NCBI RefSeq assembly: GCF_035762905.1
Contig: NZ_DASUCC010000044.1
Coordinates: forward strand, 1 to 64,000
From: DASYTH01 sp035762905
GTDB lineage: Bacteria > Actinomycetota > Actinomycetes > Mycobacteriales > Pseudonocardiaceae
DNA: 64,000 nt
Direction of reading: 5' to 3'
The position numbers and the translations under genes were made by a program. How positions within the stretch are numbered: the stretch's first letter is position 1; each line of letters opens with the position of its first letter. The notes below the pieces were generated by a model. It saw nothing but the letters and a program-made list of their open reading frames with translations. It made no database searches and was not told the origin of the DNA. Shown piece after piece: positions 8,247-17,322 of the stretch.

Positions 8247-8831
8247 CTAGGAAGGGCGCAGACCGGCGAGCGTCAGGGTGACCAGGCGGCGCACCGCGGC
8301 CTTGGACGGCAGCGTGGCGGCCGCACCGAGCGCGTGCAGGCAGTACCCGGCCAGCTCGTCGGCACCGATGTCGGTGCGCACGTGGCCGGCCGCCGCGGCG
8401 TCGGCGAGCAGGTCACGGACCAGCGTCCGCAGCCGCTGCCCGACCGGCTCGAGGTGCTCGTCCCGATGCAGGAACGCGACCAGCTCCGCGGTCTGGTGCT
8501 CCTGGTGCCGGGCCCGCTCCTGCGTGCCGGCCGCGAACGCTTCGAGCACCGCCGCCAGCCGCCGGCCGGGATCCTCGGTCCGGTCCCGGATCCGGGCGAG
8601 CTGTTCGAGGTGGGCCCCGGCGTGCCGGTCGTGCCAGGCGAGCAGGATGGCTTCCACGTCGGGGAAGTACTTGTACAGGGTGGCCCGGCCGATGCCGGTG
8701 CGTTCGGCGATCTGCGACATGGTCACCCCGCGCAGCCCGTGCTCGGCCACCAAGGCCGCCGCGGTGTCCAGTGTGGCGTCGACGACCGCACGGCGGTGCG
8801 CTTCGATCGTCCCGGTCCACAGCTTGGGCAC
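8247..8831 (-). CDS. TetR-family transcriptional regulator
   Basis: 194-aa regulator. The N-terminal helix-turn-helix is clear (GVTMSQIAERTGIGRATLYKYFPD, residues about 38-62 in total), and the C-terminal ligand domain is undefined. The start is GTG at 8831. It is divergent from the methyltransferase gene with only 20 bp between start codons, so one operator could control both. The RraA gene follows directly in the same direction. The inducer is unknown. Confidence 0.9.
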   Translation of the reverse strand: MPKLWTGTIEAHRRAVVDATLDTAAALVAEHGLRGVTMSQIAERTGIGRATLYKYFPDVEAILLAWHDRHAGAHLEQLARIRDRTEDPGRRLAAVLEAFAAGTQERARHQEHQTAELVAFLHRDEHLEPVGQRLRTLVRDLLADAAAAGHVRTDIGADELAGYCLHALGAAATLPSKAAVRRLVTLTLAGLRPS

Positions 8832-8851
8832 CAGCGGAGTTTACTGGGGCC

Positions 8852-9493
8852 ATGAGCGATCTCTCCGGATTCCAGAATCCGCGGTTCGCGCGGATGTACG
8901 AACGGCTCAGCGCCGAGGCGGAGCGGCGGGGGACCGCCGAACACCGCGACCAGCTGCTGGCCGGGCTGTCCGGACGGGTGATCGAGGTGGGCGCCGGCAA
9001 CGGCATGAACTTCGGCCACTACCCGGCCACGGTGGCCGAGGTGGTTGCGGTCGAGCCGGAGAACCAGTTGCGGGCGCTGGGGGAGCGGGCCGCGGCGACG
9101 GCACCGGTCCGGGTGCGGGTGGTGGCCGGACACGCCGACGCGCTTCCGGCCGAGGACGGTACGTTCGACGCGGCGGTGGTCTCGTTGGTGTTGTGCTCGG
9201 TGCCCGATGTCGGCACCGCACTGGCGGAGATCCGCCGGGTGCTGCGGCCGGGCGGCGAGCTGCGGTTCCTCGAGCACGTGCGGTCCGACCGGCGGGTCTT
9301 CGGCCTGCTGCAGGACGTGATCACGCCGCTGTGGAAGCGGATGGGCGCCGGGTGCCACCCGAACCGGGACACCAGCGCGGAGATCAGGGCCGCCGGCTTC
9401 GAGATCAACCAGCTGGACCGGGTCTACTACGCCCCGGTGCGCGGAATGCCGAAGCACGCGCACATCCTCGGCAGCGCCCGGCAGGTGGCCTGA
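8852..9493 (+). CDS. Class I SAM-dependent methyltransferase
   Basis: 213-aa methyltransferase. Motif I is VIEVGAGNGMNFGHY (about residues 41-55), the acidic end of strand 2 is VAVEPE, and a post-motif segment FDAAVVSLVLCSVPD precedes the typical LRPGGELRFLEHVR. This matches small UbiE/phospholipid N-methyltransferase-like enzymes. The ATG at 8852 is chosen because upstream in-frame codons run into the divergent promoter. The substrate is not deducible. Probably under the TetR regulator encoded divergently. Confidence 0.85.
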   Translation: MSDLSGFQNPRFARMYERLSAEAERRGTAEHRDQLLAGLSGRVIEVGAGNGMNFGHYPATVAEVVAVEPENQLRALGERAAATAPVRVRVVAGHADALPAEDGTFDAAVVSLVLCSVPDVGTALAEIRRVLRPGGELRFLEHVRSDRRVFGLLQDVITPLWKRMGAGCHPNRDTSAEIRAAGFEINQLDRVYYAPVRGMPKHAHILGSARQVA

Positions 9494-9499
9494 CCGGGT

Positions 9500-11731
9500 C
9501 TACAGTGGACGGTCCGGCTGCGCCCGGAACCGGCGCAGCCGCAGGCTGTTGCCGACCACGAACAACGAGGAGCAGGCCATCGCCGCGCCGGCGATCATCG
9601 GGTTGAGCAGTCCGAGCGCGGCCAGCGGCAGCGCGGCGACGTTGTAGCCGAACGCCCAGAACAGGTTGCCCTTGATCGTGGCAAGGGTGCGCCGGGACAG
9701 CCGGATGGCGTCGGCCGCGGCGCGCAGGTCGCCGCGGACCAGGGTCAGGTCGCTGGCCTCGATGGCGACGTCGGTGCCGGTGCCCATGGCCAGACCGAGG
9801 TCGGCCTGGGCGAGCGCGGCGGCGTCGTTGACCCCGTCGCCGACCATGGCGACCACCCGGCCCTGATCCTGCAACCGCTTCACCTCGTCGACCTTTCCGG
9901 CCGGCAGCACCTCGGCGATCACCTCGTCGATGCCCACCTCGGCGGCCACCGCCCGGGCCGTCGCGGCGTTGTCCCCGGTCAGCAGCACCGGCCGCAGCCC
10001 GAGGTCGCGCAGTTCGCGCACCGCCCGCGCCGACGTGGGTTTGACCGTGTCGGCGACGGTGAGCACGGCCAGCGCCACGCCGTCGGCGGCCAGCAGCACC
10101 GCGGTCCGACCGGCCGCTTCGGCCTCCCGGACGGCGGCGCGGAGCCGCTCCCCGGTGTCGACGCCGTCCAGCAGCGCGGCCCGGCCGGCGAGCAGGGTGC
10201 GGCCGGCCACCGTGCCGCGCACACCGAGCCCGGCCTCGTTGCGGAAGTCGGTCACCGGCGGCAGGGTGCCGAACCGGTCGGCCGCCGCACCGGCGATCGC
10301 CCTGGCGATCGGATGCTCCGAGGCGTGCTCGAGAGCACCGGCCAGGCGCAGCGCCTCGTCCCGGTCCACCCCGTCCGCCGGCCGCACGTCCACAAGGGAC
10401 ATTCGGCCGGTGGTGACCGTGCCGGTCTTGTCCAGCACCACGGTGTCCACCCGGCGGGTGGACTCGAGCACCTCGGGTCCCTTGATCAGGATGCCCAGTT
10501 GGGCGCCGCGCCCGGTGCCGACCAGCAGCGCGGTCGGCGGGGCCAGGCCGAGCGCGCACGGGCAGGCGATGATCAGCACGCCGACCGCGGCGGTGAACGC
10601 GGCGCCCGGGCCGGCGCCCGCGCCGAGCCAGAACGCCAGCGTGCCGACCGAAAGCGCGATCACCACCGGCACGAACACCGCCGAGACCCGATCGGCCAGC
10701 CGCTGCACGGCGGCCTTTCCGCTCTGCGCCTGGACCACCAGCCGGGCCATCTGCGCGAGCTGGGTGTCGGCGCCGACCCGGGTGGCCCGCACCAGCAGCT
10801 TTCCGCCACTGTTGACCGTGGCGCCCACCACCGGGTCGTCCGGGCCGACCTCGACCGGAACCGGCTCACCGGTGAGCATGCTGGCGTCGACCGCCGAGGA
10901 GCCCTCGGCCACGACGCCGTCGGTGGCGATCTTCTCGCCCGGGCGCACCACGAACAGGTCGCCGACCGCGAGCGCGTCGACCGGAACCCGGTGCTCGACA
11001 CCGTCGCGGAGCACGGCCACGTCCCGGGCGCCCAACTCGAGCAGCGCCCGCAGTGCCGCACCGGCCCGGCGCTTGGCCCGGGCCTCGAAGTACCGGCCGG
11101 CCAACAGGAACGTGGTCACGCCGGTGGCCACCTCGAGGTAGATGGCATCGCCCGCGGACATTCGCTCGATGGTCAGCTCGAACCCGTGCCGCAGCCCGGG
11201 AACCCCGGCCGTGCCGAAGAACAGCGCGTACAGCGACCAGCCGAACGCCGCGGCGACCCCGACCGAGATCAGCGTGTCCATCGTGGCCGCGCCGTGCCGC
11301 AGGTTGGTCAGCGTGGCCCGGTGGAACGGCCAGGCGCCCCAGACCACGACCGGTCCGGCCAGTGCCAGCGAGAGCCACTGCCAGTAGGTGAACTGCAGTG
11401 CCGGAACCATGGCCAGCACGACCACCGGCACGGTCAGGACCGCCGAGACGACCAGCCGCTGCCGCCAGGACCGGACCGGATCGTCGGCACCGGTGTCGGC
11501 GTCCGGCTCCGGCTCCGGCTCGGTGACCGGAAGCCGGGCGGTGTAGCCGGTTTGCTCCACCACCCGCACCAGGTCCTCGGGCGACACCGACTCCGGGTAG
11601 CGCACCGTTGCGGTCTCGGTGGCCAGGTTGACCGTCGCGGTCACGCCCTCGACCTTGTTCAGCTTGCGCTCGATCCGCGCCGCGCACGACGCGCAGGTCA
11701 TGCCGCCGATGGCCAGCTCCACCTGGCTCAT
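9500..11731 (-). CDS. copA: Copper-exporting P1B-type ATPase
   Basis: 743-aa P1B-ATPase exporting Cu(I) across the plasma membrane. It has an N-terminal heavy-metal-associated domain (GMTCASC, residues 10-16), eight predicted helices, the TGE actuator motif (SMLTGEPVPV), the CPC metal site in helix 6 (IACPCALGLA), the phosphorylation motif DKTGT, the SEHPIARA HP locus and the GDGVND hinge. CPC with DKTGT places it in the CopA/CtpV group. The ATG at 11731 overlaps the previous stop (ATGA). It is the last gene of the csoR-copZ operon and should be de-repressed by copper. Confidence 0.95.
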   Translation of the reverse strand: MSQVELAIGGMTCASCAARIERKLNKVEGVTATVNLATETATVRYPESVSPEDLVRVVEQTGYTARLPVTEPEPEPDADTGADDPVRSWRQRLVVSAVLTVPVVVLAMVPALQFTYWQWLSLALAGPVVVWGAWPFHRATLTNLRHGAATMDTLISVGVAAAFGWSLYALFFGTAGVPGLRHGFELTIERMSAGDAIYLEVATGVTTFLLAGRYFEARAKRRAGAALRALLELGARDVAVLRDGVEHRVPVDALAVGDLFVVRPGEKIATDGVVAEGSSAVDASMLTGEPVPVEVGPDDPVVGATVNSGGKLLVRATRVGADTQLAQMARLVVQAQSGKAAVQRLADRVSAVFVPVVIALSVGTLAFWLGAGAGPGAAFTAAVGVLIIACPCALGLAPPTALLVGTGRGAQLGILIKGPEVLESTRRVDTVVLDKTGTVTTGRMSLVDVRPADGVDRDEALRLAGALEHASEHPIARAIAGAAADRFGTLPPVTDFRNEAGLGVRGTVAGRTLLAGRAALLDGVDTGERLRAAVREAEAAGRTAVLLAADGVALAVLTVADTVKPTSARAVRELRDLGLRPVLLTGDNAATARAVAAEVGIDEVIAEVLPAGKVDEVKRLQDQGRVVAMVGDGVNDAAALAQADLGLAMGTGTDVAIEASDLTLVRGDLRAAADAIRLSRRTLATIKGNLFWAFGYNVAALPLAALGLLNPMIAGAAMACSSLFVVGNSLRLRRFRAQPDRPL

Positions 11732-12591
11732 GACCGGGCCTCCACGGTGAACTCGGCGGTGTGCACGGTATCCCGGTGCTGGAAGTCCAGGAACATCCGG
11801 TATCGGCCGGGTGTGGGGACCTCGACGGCGAACCGGGTGTCCGGCCCGCCAGGGGTGCCGCCGAGCGGATGGACGTGCAGGTAGCCCAGGTCGGCCGCGC
11901 GCAGCGTGACCAGATGGCCATAGGCGCCGAGGTACCGCTGCAGGTCGGTGACCGGCTGGCCGTCCTTGGTCACGGTCGCGGTCACAGTGGACTCCGCGCC
12001 GGCGACCAACTCGCCGTCCAACCGCACCTGGTACCCGGCCACCGTGAACGTCCGTTGTGGACTGTCGAAGGAGCGGGGCAGGTACTCGCCGGTGACGTGC
12101 AGGTCGGTGCCCAGCGTGGTGTCCGCCCCGCCGGCCGGCTTGAAGTCGGCGAACATCCGGTAGCTGCCCGGTTCCGGCAGGTTCAGGGCGATGCTCCAGG
12201 TGCCGTCCGGGGCCAGTTCCGGGTGCACGTGCCGGTAGTTCGAGCCATCCCGGCGCACCGTCACCAGGTGCATCAGCTTGTCCTGCTCCACCTCGAACCG
12301 GGTCACCGGCGCGCCGTCCGGCCCGAGGATCCGGTACCGCAGCGGCAGCACCTCGCCGACCGCGACCCGGTCCTGGCCCAGTTCGAGGCGGTAGCCGCCC
12401 GCGGCCACGGCCAGCCCGGGCAGCGCCTCCTCCGCGTGCGGGGCCGGGTCGCCGTGTGCCTGCTCGGTCATCGGGTGCCCGGCCTCGGCCGCGCCGTCCA
12501 CCGGCCCGACCGCGGTGCCCACCGCCCAGGCCCCGGCCGCCACGACCGCCACGGCCAGCCCGTACGCGGTGAGCTTGGTCGCCGTCCTCAT
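11728..12591 (-). CDS. Membrane-anchored copper-operon protein with a duplicated HVHP domain
   Basis: 287-aa extracytoplasmic protein. The first 25 residues form an uncleaved anchor or signal peptide. Two homologous beta domains follow (about 50-165 and 165-285). Each carries a matching block: HLVTVRRDG then YRHVHPE in the first, HLVTLRAAD then YLHVHPLG in the second, and each ends with SYRMFADF or RYRMFLDF. The paired His and Met residues would suit copper binding outside the membrane. It sits between copZ and copA with 4-bp overlaps on both sides, so copper handling is a firm contextual inference; the family name is not known to me. Confidence 0.8.
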   Translation of the reverse strand: MRTATKLTAYGLAVAVVAAGAWAVGTAVGPVDGAAEAGHPMTEQAHGDPAPHAEEALPGLAVAAGGYRLELGQDRVAVGEVLPLRYRILGPDGAPVTRFEVEQDKLMHLVTVRRDGSNYRHVHPELAPDGTWSIALNLPEPGSYRMFADFKPAGGADTTLGTDLHVTGEYLPRSFDSPQRTFTVAGYQVRLDGELVAGAESTVTATVTKDGQPVTDLQRYLGAYGHLVTLRAADLGYLHVHPLGGTPGGPDTRFAVEVPTPGRYRMFLDFQHRDTVHTAEFTVEARS

Positions 12592-12803
12592 ACCGGGTCG
12601 TCCCCAAGCGTGTAGCCGGCCTCGGTCACCGCGTCCCGGATCTCGGCGCGGGCCAGGGGCGCCTCGCTGGTCACCGTGACCGTGCCGGCCGCCACGTCGA
12701 CCTCGACGGTGCGCACGCCGGACAGCCGGCCGACCTCCTCGGTCACCGCGTTCGCGCAGTGCCCGCAGGTCATGCCGGTAACGGAGTAGGTGGCCTGAGC
12801 CAT
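12588..12803 (-). CDS. copZ: Copper chaperone, heavy-metal-associated domain
   Basis: 71-aa cytoplasmic chaperone that carries Cu(I) to CopA. The single HMA domain shows the metal site GMTCGHC near residue 9, the VEVDVAAGTVTV strand and the C-terminal GYTLG. Length and fold match CopZ. It follows csoR by 27 bp, and its stop overlaps the next gene (ATGA), so the four copper genes form one transcript. Confidence 0.93.
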   Translation of the reverse strand: MAQATYSVTGMTCGHCANAVTEEVGRLSGVRTVEVDVAAGTVTVTSEAPLARAEIRDAVTEAGYTLGDDPV

Positions 12804-12830
12804 CGAGCTTCCTCCCTGTCGTCGGGTCGG

Positions 12831-13112
12831 TCAGGAGCGGACCAGCCGGGCGATCGCGTCGCTCGCCTCGGTGATCTTTTCCTGCGCCGCGGCGCCGCCC
12901 TCGGCGATCGCCTCGGTCACGCAGTGCCGCAGATGCTCGTCGAGCAGCGCGATCGACACCGCTTGCAGCGCCCTGGTGGCCGCCGACACCTGGGTGAGGA
13001 TGTCGATGCAGTACTCGTCGTTCTCGACCATCCGGGCCAGGCCGCGGATCTGTCCCTCGATCCGCCGCAGCCGCCGCAGGTGGGCGTCCTTGTTCTCCGT
13101 GTAACCCCGCAT
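12831..13112 (-). CDS. csoR: Copper-sensing repressor CsoR
   Basis: 93-aa all-helical repressor. The ATG at 13112 is selected because AAGGAGG lies directly upstream and the family begins with a short tail before RRLRRIEGQIRGL; an upstream in-frame start at 13193 would cross the operator. The Cu(I) ligand pattern is complete: Cys in NDEYCIDIL, and His and Cys in DEHLRHCV. Cu(I) binding releases the protein from DNA. It is the first gene of the copper operon and should repress itself and copZ, the duplicated-domain gene and copA. Confidence 0.95.
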   Translation of the reverse strand: MRGYTENKDAHLRRLRRIEGQIRGLARMVENDEYCIDILTQVSAATRALQAVSIALLDEHLRHCVTEAIAEGGAAAQEKITEASDAIARLVRS

Positions 13113-13123
13113 GCCTCCTTTAT

Positions 13124-13142
13124 ACCTATAGGGGGTATAGGT
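13124..13142. promoter_or_regulatory. CsoR operator
   Basis: An inverted repeat ACCTATA-GGGGG-TATAGGT lies just upstream of csoR. A G/C-run flanked by A/T-rich arms is the known CsoR box layout. It overlaps the AAGGAGG ribosome site region by position, so binding would block initiation. The copper operon reads leftwards from it; the DUF2218 gene reads rightwards. Confidence 0.75.
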
Positions 13143-13219
13143 GTGCAACTCTTGCCCAACTCTCGCCTTTGCGATACACAGTGTCTGTATCAAGACGACC
13201 TGTCTCGCAAAGGGGAGCC

Positions 13220-13759
13220 ATGCCGATCGCCGAAGCCCGGGTCCACACCGACCGGTCCAGCCGTTACCTGGTCCAACTCTGCCGCCACGCCGGCAAAATG
13301 GGCCGGCACGGCCGGGTCGACGTGCAGTGGTCCGACACCCGGGGCACCCTCACCATCGACGGCGACACCTGCACCCTGCTCGCCCTGCCGGACGCCCTCC
13401 TGCTCCGCGCCGAAGCCGCCGACGAACCCGGCCTGGCCCGCATCCAGGAGCTGATCACCGCCAACCTGCGCAGGTTCAGCACCCGCGACCCGCTCACGGT
13501 GCGCTGGCACCGCGGCGACACCCCCGCCGAGGCCGCCCCGACCCCCACCCGCCGCCACCGGCGCCCCTGGACGGTCCCGCTCGTGGTCCTCGCCGTCCTC
13601 GCCGTCGCCGCGCACGTGCTGCTGGGCAGCGCCGCCCTGGCCGCCCCGGCCTGGGCCGGCTGGCTCGCCGACGCCGTGCTGGTCCTCCTCCTGCTCAAGG
13701 CCGCCCTGGTCGGCCTCGGCTACCTCACCCACCGCCTGCGGACCAGAGCTACCCGGTGA
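13220..13759 (+). CDS. DUF2218 protein with C-terminal membrane segments
   Basis: 179-aa protein. The N-terminal 95 residues match DUF2218 (RSSRYLVQLCRHAGKMG, then GRVDVQWSDTRGTLTIDGD), a small soluble domain often found beside siderophore or metal genes. A basic linker (about 110-120) leads to two predicted helices (about 122-143 and 150-170), an uncommon addition. The start at 13220 follows AGGGGAG. It is divergent from csoR, so copper control is possible but not shown. Its 3' end overlaps the converging lipoprotein gene by 11 bp. Confidence 0.75.
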   Translation: MPIAEARVHTDRSSRYLVQLCRHAGKMGRHGRVDVQWSDTRGTLTIDGDTCTLLALPDALLLRAEAADEPGLARIQELITANLRRFSTRDPLTVRWHRGDTPAEAAPTPTRRHRRPWTVPLVVLAVLAVAAHVLLGSAALAAPAWAGWLADAVLVLLLLKAALVGLGYLTHRLRTRATR

Positions 13760-15227
13760 CCTCGACGGCGGCGAGTTCGAGGGCGCGCGCCGGGTCCGGC
13801 CGGCTGACCCGGAGCCGCTCGCTCCACACCGTGTGCGCGTGCCGGGAGAACAGCGGGACGACCGGCAGGTCACGCAGGATCTGGTTCTCGGCGACCCGGT
13901 AGAGCTGGTCGCGGCCGGCCGGGTCGGCGGCCGCGTCGGCGGTGGCGAGCAGCTCGGCGAAACCGTCGGGTGCGTAACCCGCGATGCCGGTCATCGGCTC
14001 GCGCGGGCTGGGGGAGAACAGTGGGCGGGACCCCACGAACGGACCGTCCAGGGTGTCCGGGGCCCGGCCGTCCGGCACCGGCCGGGCGTCCACGTCCAGC
14101 GCGAGCGTGCCGCCGAGCTGCTCGGCCACCGCCCGGGCCAGGGTCTCCTGCCCGGCGGCGTGGTAGACGTGCACCGGACCGGTGAACCCCTCGACCTGGC
14201 GCAGCAACGACTTCGCCGCCTCCGGGTCGTGGTTGCACGGTCGGCACACCCCCGACCGCGCGGGCAGCGCCACCGACGGCGGCAGCAGCGAGCGGGCCGG
14301 ATCCACCTGGCGGTCGAGCGGTCCGGCCTCCAGCGCCGCCCGGTCCACGGCCAGCGCGAACGCATGGCGCACCACGGGGTCGCGGAACCGCTGGTCCGCC
14401 AACGGAAAGCTCAGGTAGGTCAGTTCGGGCAGCGGCCATTCGGCGTGCCGGTCGGCGAACTCGGTGCCCATCGCCTCGTGCCGGCCGCCGGGCACCGCGG
14501 TGGCCAGGTCCACGGTCCCGGCGCGGACCTGGTCGTACTGGTCGTCCAGCACCCGCACGATGATCTCGCGGGCCTTTCCCGGCGCGTCGCCGAGGTAGCC
14601 GTCGAACCGGACCAGCCGCACCCCGTCCTGCCACGGGCCGGACAGCCGGTACGGACCGGTGCCGACCGGTTCCCGGCCGAACCCGGCCCAGTCCCGCGTC
14701 GCCAGAACCTTGTCCGGCAGCGGAAACAGTGCGGTCGCGCCGAGCACCATGGGCACCTGGGTGAACGGCCGGGCAAGGAACAGCTCGATGGTGAGGTCGT
14801 CGACCGCGCGCATGTCCTTGGCGGCCAACACATCGGTGAGCACCGCCGCGCCCGGCCAGCGCTCCGCGACGGCCGCCTGCCAGGCGCCGGTGTAGGAGCG
14901 GGCGGTGACCGCCGACCCGTCGTGGAACCGCATTCCCGGCTGCAGCTTGACGGTCCAGGTCACCTGGTCGGGGCTGGTGACCGAGACCGCCGCGGCCGGC
15001 TTGACCTCCTGCGCGCCCGGATCCCGCACGGTCAGCGGCGTCCACAGCGCGGCGGTGACCAACTGCCCCGGCACGTCCACCACCCGTGCCGGCAGCAGGC
15101 TGACCGGCTCGCGCACGCCCACCACGAACGTTCCCGGCTCGGGCTCGGGCGCGGCGGCGTCGGTGCACGCCGCCGCCGTCAGCACCAGGGTGACAGCCAG
15201 CAGGCGAACCTTGAGTGTGCGGATCAC
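13749..15227 (-). CDS. Peptide/solute ABC transporter binding lipoprotein (family 5), orphan
   Basis: 492-aa extracytoplasmic binding protein. The GTG at 15227 starts a lipoprotein signal (hydrophobic stretch, then TAAAC as lipobox). The body has the SBP_bac_5 layout: LWTPLTVRDP, then WTVKLQPGMRFHDGSAVTA, and VPLFSRH near the end. Members bind oligopeptides, nickel or glycosides. No permease or ATPase genes adjoin it, so it must serve a distant transporter or act as a sensor. The sequence RPCNHDPEAAK is typical of DppA-like proteins. Confidence 0.85.
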   Translation of the reverse strand: MIRTLKVRLLAVTLVLTAAACTDAAAPEPEPGTFVVGVREPVSLLPARVVDVPGQLVTAALWTPLTVRDPGAQEVKPAAAVSVTSPDQVTWTVKLQPGMRFHDGSAVTARSYTGAWQAAVAERWPGAAVLTDVLAAKDMRAVDDLTIELFLARPFTQVPMVLGATALFPLPDKVLATRDWAGFGREPVGTGPYRLSGPWQDGVRLVRFDGYLGDAPGKAREIIVRVLDDQYDQVRAGTVDLATAVPGGRHEAMGTEFADRHAEWPLPELTYLSFPLADQRFRDPVVRHAFALAVDRAALEAGPLDRQVDPARSLLPPSVALPARSGVCRPCNHDPEAAKSLLRQVEGFTGPVHVYHAAGQETLARAVAEQLGGTLALDVDARPVPDGRAPDTLDGPFVGSRPLFSPSPREPMTGIAGYAPDGFAELLATADAAADPAGRDQLYRVAENQILRDLPVVPLFSRHAHTVWSERLRVSRPDPARALELAAVEVTG

Positions 15228-15268
15228 CCCGGATACGGTAGGTGCCGTAGCCCGGCCATGGGGAGGCA

Positions 15269-16642
15269 ATGGTGCGTACCTGGTTGCTCCGGTCCGGTGT
15301 CGTCGTCTCCGCCGTGATCGCCATGGCGCTCACCACCATCCCGGCGAACGCCTGCAACGAGGCCAGTCCCGCCGCGGCCGAGGCCGGGCACGTGCACGCC
15401 GCGACGGCAGCGGCCGCCGCGGGCGCGACCTCGGCCAACCGCAACGTGCGCCATCTGGCCAACCTGCCGGAGGCGGCCGGCGCGATCGCGATCAACTTCA
15501 TCCGCTACGGGCACCGTGACGTCATGTTCGTCGCCGGCCAGTTCGGGCTGAAGTCCTACGACATCACCAGGGATCCGGCCCGGCCGCGGTTCCTGTCCGA
15601 GGTGTCGATGCCCGGCATGTGGCAGATGGAGGACGTCGACGTCGACCCGGTGCGCAAGCTGGTGTTCATGGCCAGGGACCCGCGGGCGTTCGGCGGCAAC
15701 GTGCTCACCGGTGAGTCCGGCATCTACACGGTGGACGCGTCCCGCCCCGAGGCATTGGCCGTGATCAGCTACATCCAGGTGCCGGCCGGTCACACTTCCA
15801 GCTGTATCAACGGCTGCCAGTACCTGTGGACCGGCGGCCCGGCCAAGTCCGCCACCATGCCGGCGGAATGGGGCGGCCGCCCGATCTGGGTGACCGACAT
15901 GCGCAACCCGCGCAACCCCGTCCTGTTCCCGGACCCGATCGACCTCGGCCGCAACGACGGCAAGACCGACTACTCGCACGACGTGCAGGTCGACGCCATG
16001 GGCATCGCCTGGGTGTCCGGCCGGGGGGGCACCCGCGGCTACTGGACCGAGGGCTGGCACCGCGACCCGCTGACCGACCGGATCCGCCGGGCCACCGCGC
16101 TCAACCCGATTCCCTATGCGGGCGGCGGAATCGACGAGTTGGCCGCGCCGTCCCGGTTCATGCACAACAGCTACCGGCCGGTCGGGAACCGCGCCGGCGA
16201 CGGTGGCGGGCACGAGCGCTGGGGCCGGGGCGGCAACCTGATCTACGTCACCGAAGAGAACTTCGCCGACGGCTGCGCGAACGACGGCGTGCTGGTGATC
16301 GCCTCGCTGCGCGGCTCGTTCGACGGCGAGGGCTGGCGGTCCACCCCCGAGCAGCCGTTCCGGCTGCAGCCGGTCGGCACCTGGGGCGTGGCCGGCCAGG
16401 AGGGCAGCGACCCGGCAAGCGCCGACTGCTCCGCGCACTACTTCCAGGTCAAGGGCAACATTCTGGCGCAGGCGTTCTACGCACAGGGCACCCGGTTCCT
16501 GGACATCAGCGATCCCACCAACCCCACCCAGATCGCCTACTTCCGGCCCGCCGACGGCCGCGCCTGGGCCCCCTACTTCCACCGCGGCGTCGTCTACGTC
16601 GCCGACAACGTCCGCGGCGTCGACATCCTCAAGCTCCGCTGA
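15269..16642 (+). CDS. Secreted LVIVD-repeat beta-propeller protein
   Basis: 457-aa exported protein with a Sec signal peptide (residues 1-28). The repeats have LVIVD/propeller features: VAGQFGLKSYDI, DVDPVRKLVFMAR, IWVTDMRNPRNPV, TRFLDISDPTNPTQIAYF and VYVADNVRGVDIL. Such proteins are secreted or wall-associated and of unknown function. Two cysteine pairs may form disulfides. It is divergent from the lipoprotein gene (41 bp between starts), so the two may share a promoter region. Confidence 0.82.
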   Translation: MVRTWLLRSGVVVSAVIAMALTTIPANACNEASPAAAEAGHVHAATAAAAAGATSANRNVRHLANLPEAAGAIAINFIRYGHRDVMFVAGQFGLKSYDITRDPARPRFLSEVSMPGMWQMEDVDVDPVRKLVFMARDPRAFGGNVLTGESGIYTVDASRPEALAVISYIQVPAGHTSSCINGCQYLWTGGPAKSATMPAEWGGRPIWVTDMRNPRNPVLFPDPIDLGRNDGKTDYSHDVQVDAMGIAWVSGRGGTRGYWTEGWHRDPLTDRIRRATALNPIPYAGGGIDELAAPSRFMHNSYRPVGNRAGDGGGHERWGRGGNLIYVTEENFADGCANDGVLVIASLRGSFDGEGWRSTPEQPFRLQPVGTWGVAGQEGSDPASADCSAHYFQVKGNILAQAFYAQGTRFLDISDPTNPTQIAYFRPADGRAWAPYFHRGVVYVADNVRGVDILKLR

Positions 16643-16762
16643 TCGGCGAAGATCGTCAGGTCGCTCGGCGCTGCCCGTTGCGGTGCGCTTTCGGGCGATC
16701 GGAACCGCCCGTCGGAATCGATGTTGAAGGGTGTTTGCTTCCTCCATTGAAAGGGATCTTGA

Positions 16763-17175
16763 ATGCACCCGACCACCAACCCCGATTCCGTGTGGGCCAC
16801 GCTGCCGGACGACGTGAAGTACCACCTGCTTGCCATGCTCGACCAGCAAGGACTGGGGCACATGGCCCAGGTGAACCAGGAGGGCCACCACCTGGTCGAC
16901 ACGATGAGGTCCGGGGCTACTGCGACAGCCTCGACGAGCACGTCCCGTACGTGCGCCAGTTCGTGGACATGCACATGGGCGACCAGAACAACGCCGCAGC
17001 GGCGCAGGCGGCCTTCGTGGCGCTCGGGGAGGTCCTCGCGCAGATCGAGCAGGAGTCCGGCGTCGACACCGCGAACTGGGACCAGTGGCAGAACGACGCC
17101 CACTACGACCCGGTGTACCAGCGCTGGGTGAACATGCAGGACATCTTCACCTGGTACCACAACACCTTCGACTGA
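16763..17175 (+). pseudogene. Frameshifted small gene with an F-box-like N-terminus
   Basis: The gene starts at ATG 16763 after AAAGGGA. Its first 50 codons read in one frame (LPDDVKYHLLAMLD, then LGHMAQVN). At the GGGG run 16913-16916 the coding signal moves to the next frame (GYCDSLDEHVPY, then FTWYHNTFD) and ends at 17175. One added G restores a 137-aa protein. Residues 14-46 align without gaps to the F-box pattern LPxEV..HIL..LD...L..LAxV. No partner gene is seen. Whether the shift is real or a sequencing error cannot be decided from the sequence. Confidence 0.6.
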
Positions 17176-17322
17176 TCAGGCGGGGCACCTCCTCGGTCAG
17201 CACCGGGCAGTGCGCGGGAAAGTCCACGTGTTGGGCGCGATTGTCCACGTCTGCGTCGTCAGTCTGAAGATCGCGATACCCGGCTGTGCGCGTTCTCCCC
17301 CAAGAGATCGAGGAGACACTGC

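Noticed and set aside
9500..12607. A single 1035-residue reading frame covering copA and the copper-operon protein
   Set aside because: The frame upstream of 11731 is a shadow of the duplicated-domain gene; P1B motifs begin only at the ATG 11731.
15826..17175. A 449-residue forward frame from the LVIVD gene to 17175
   Set aside because: Only its last 85 residues look coding, as the second half of the frameshifted gene; the rest is a shadow.
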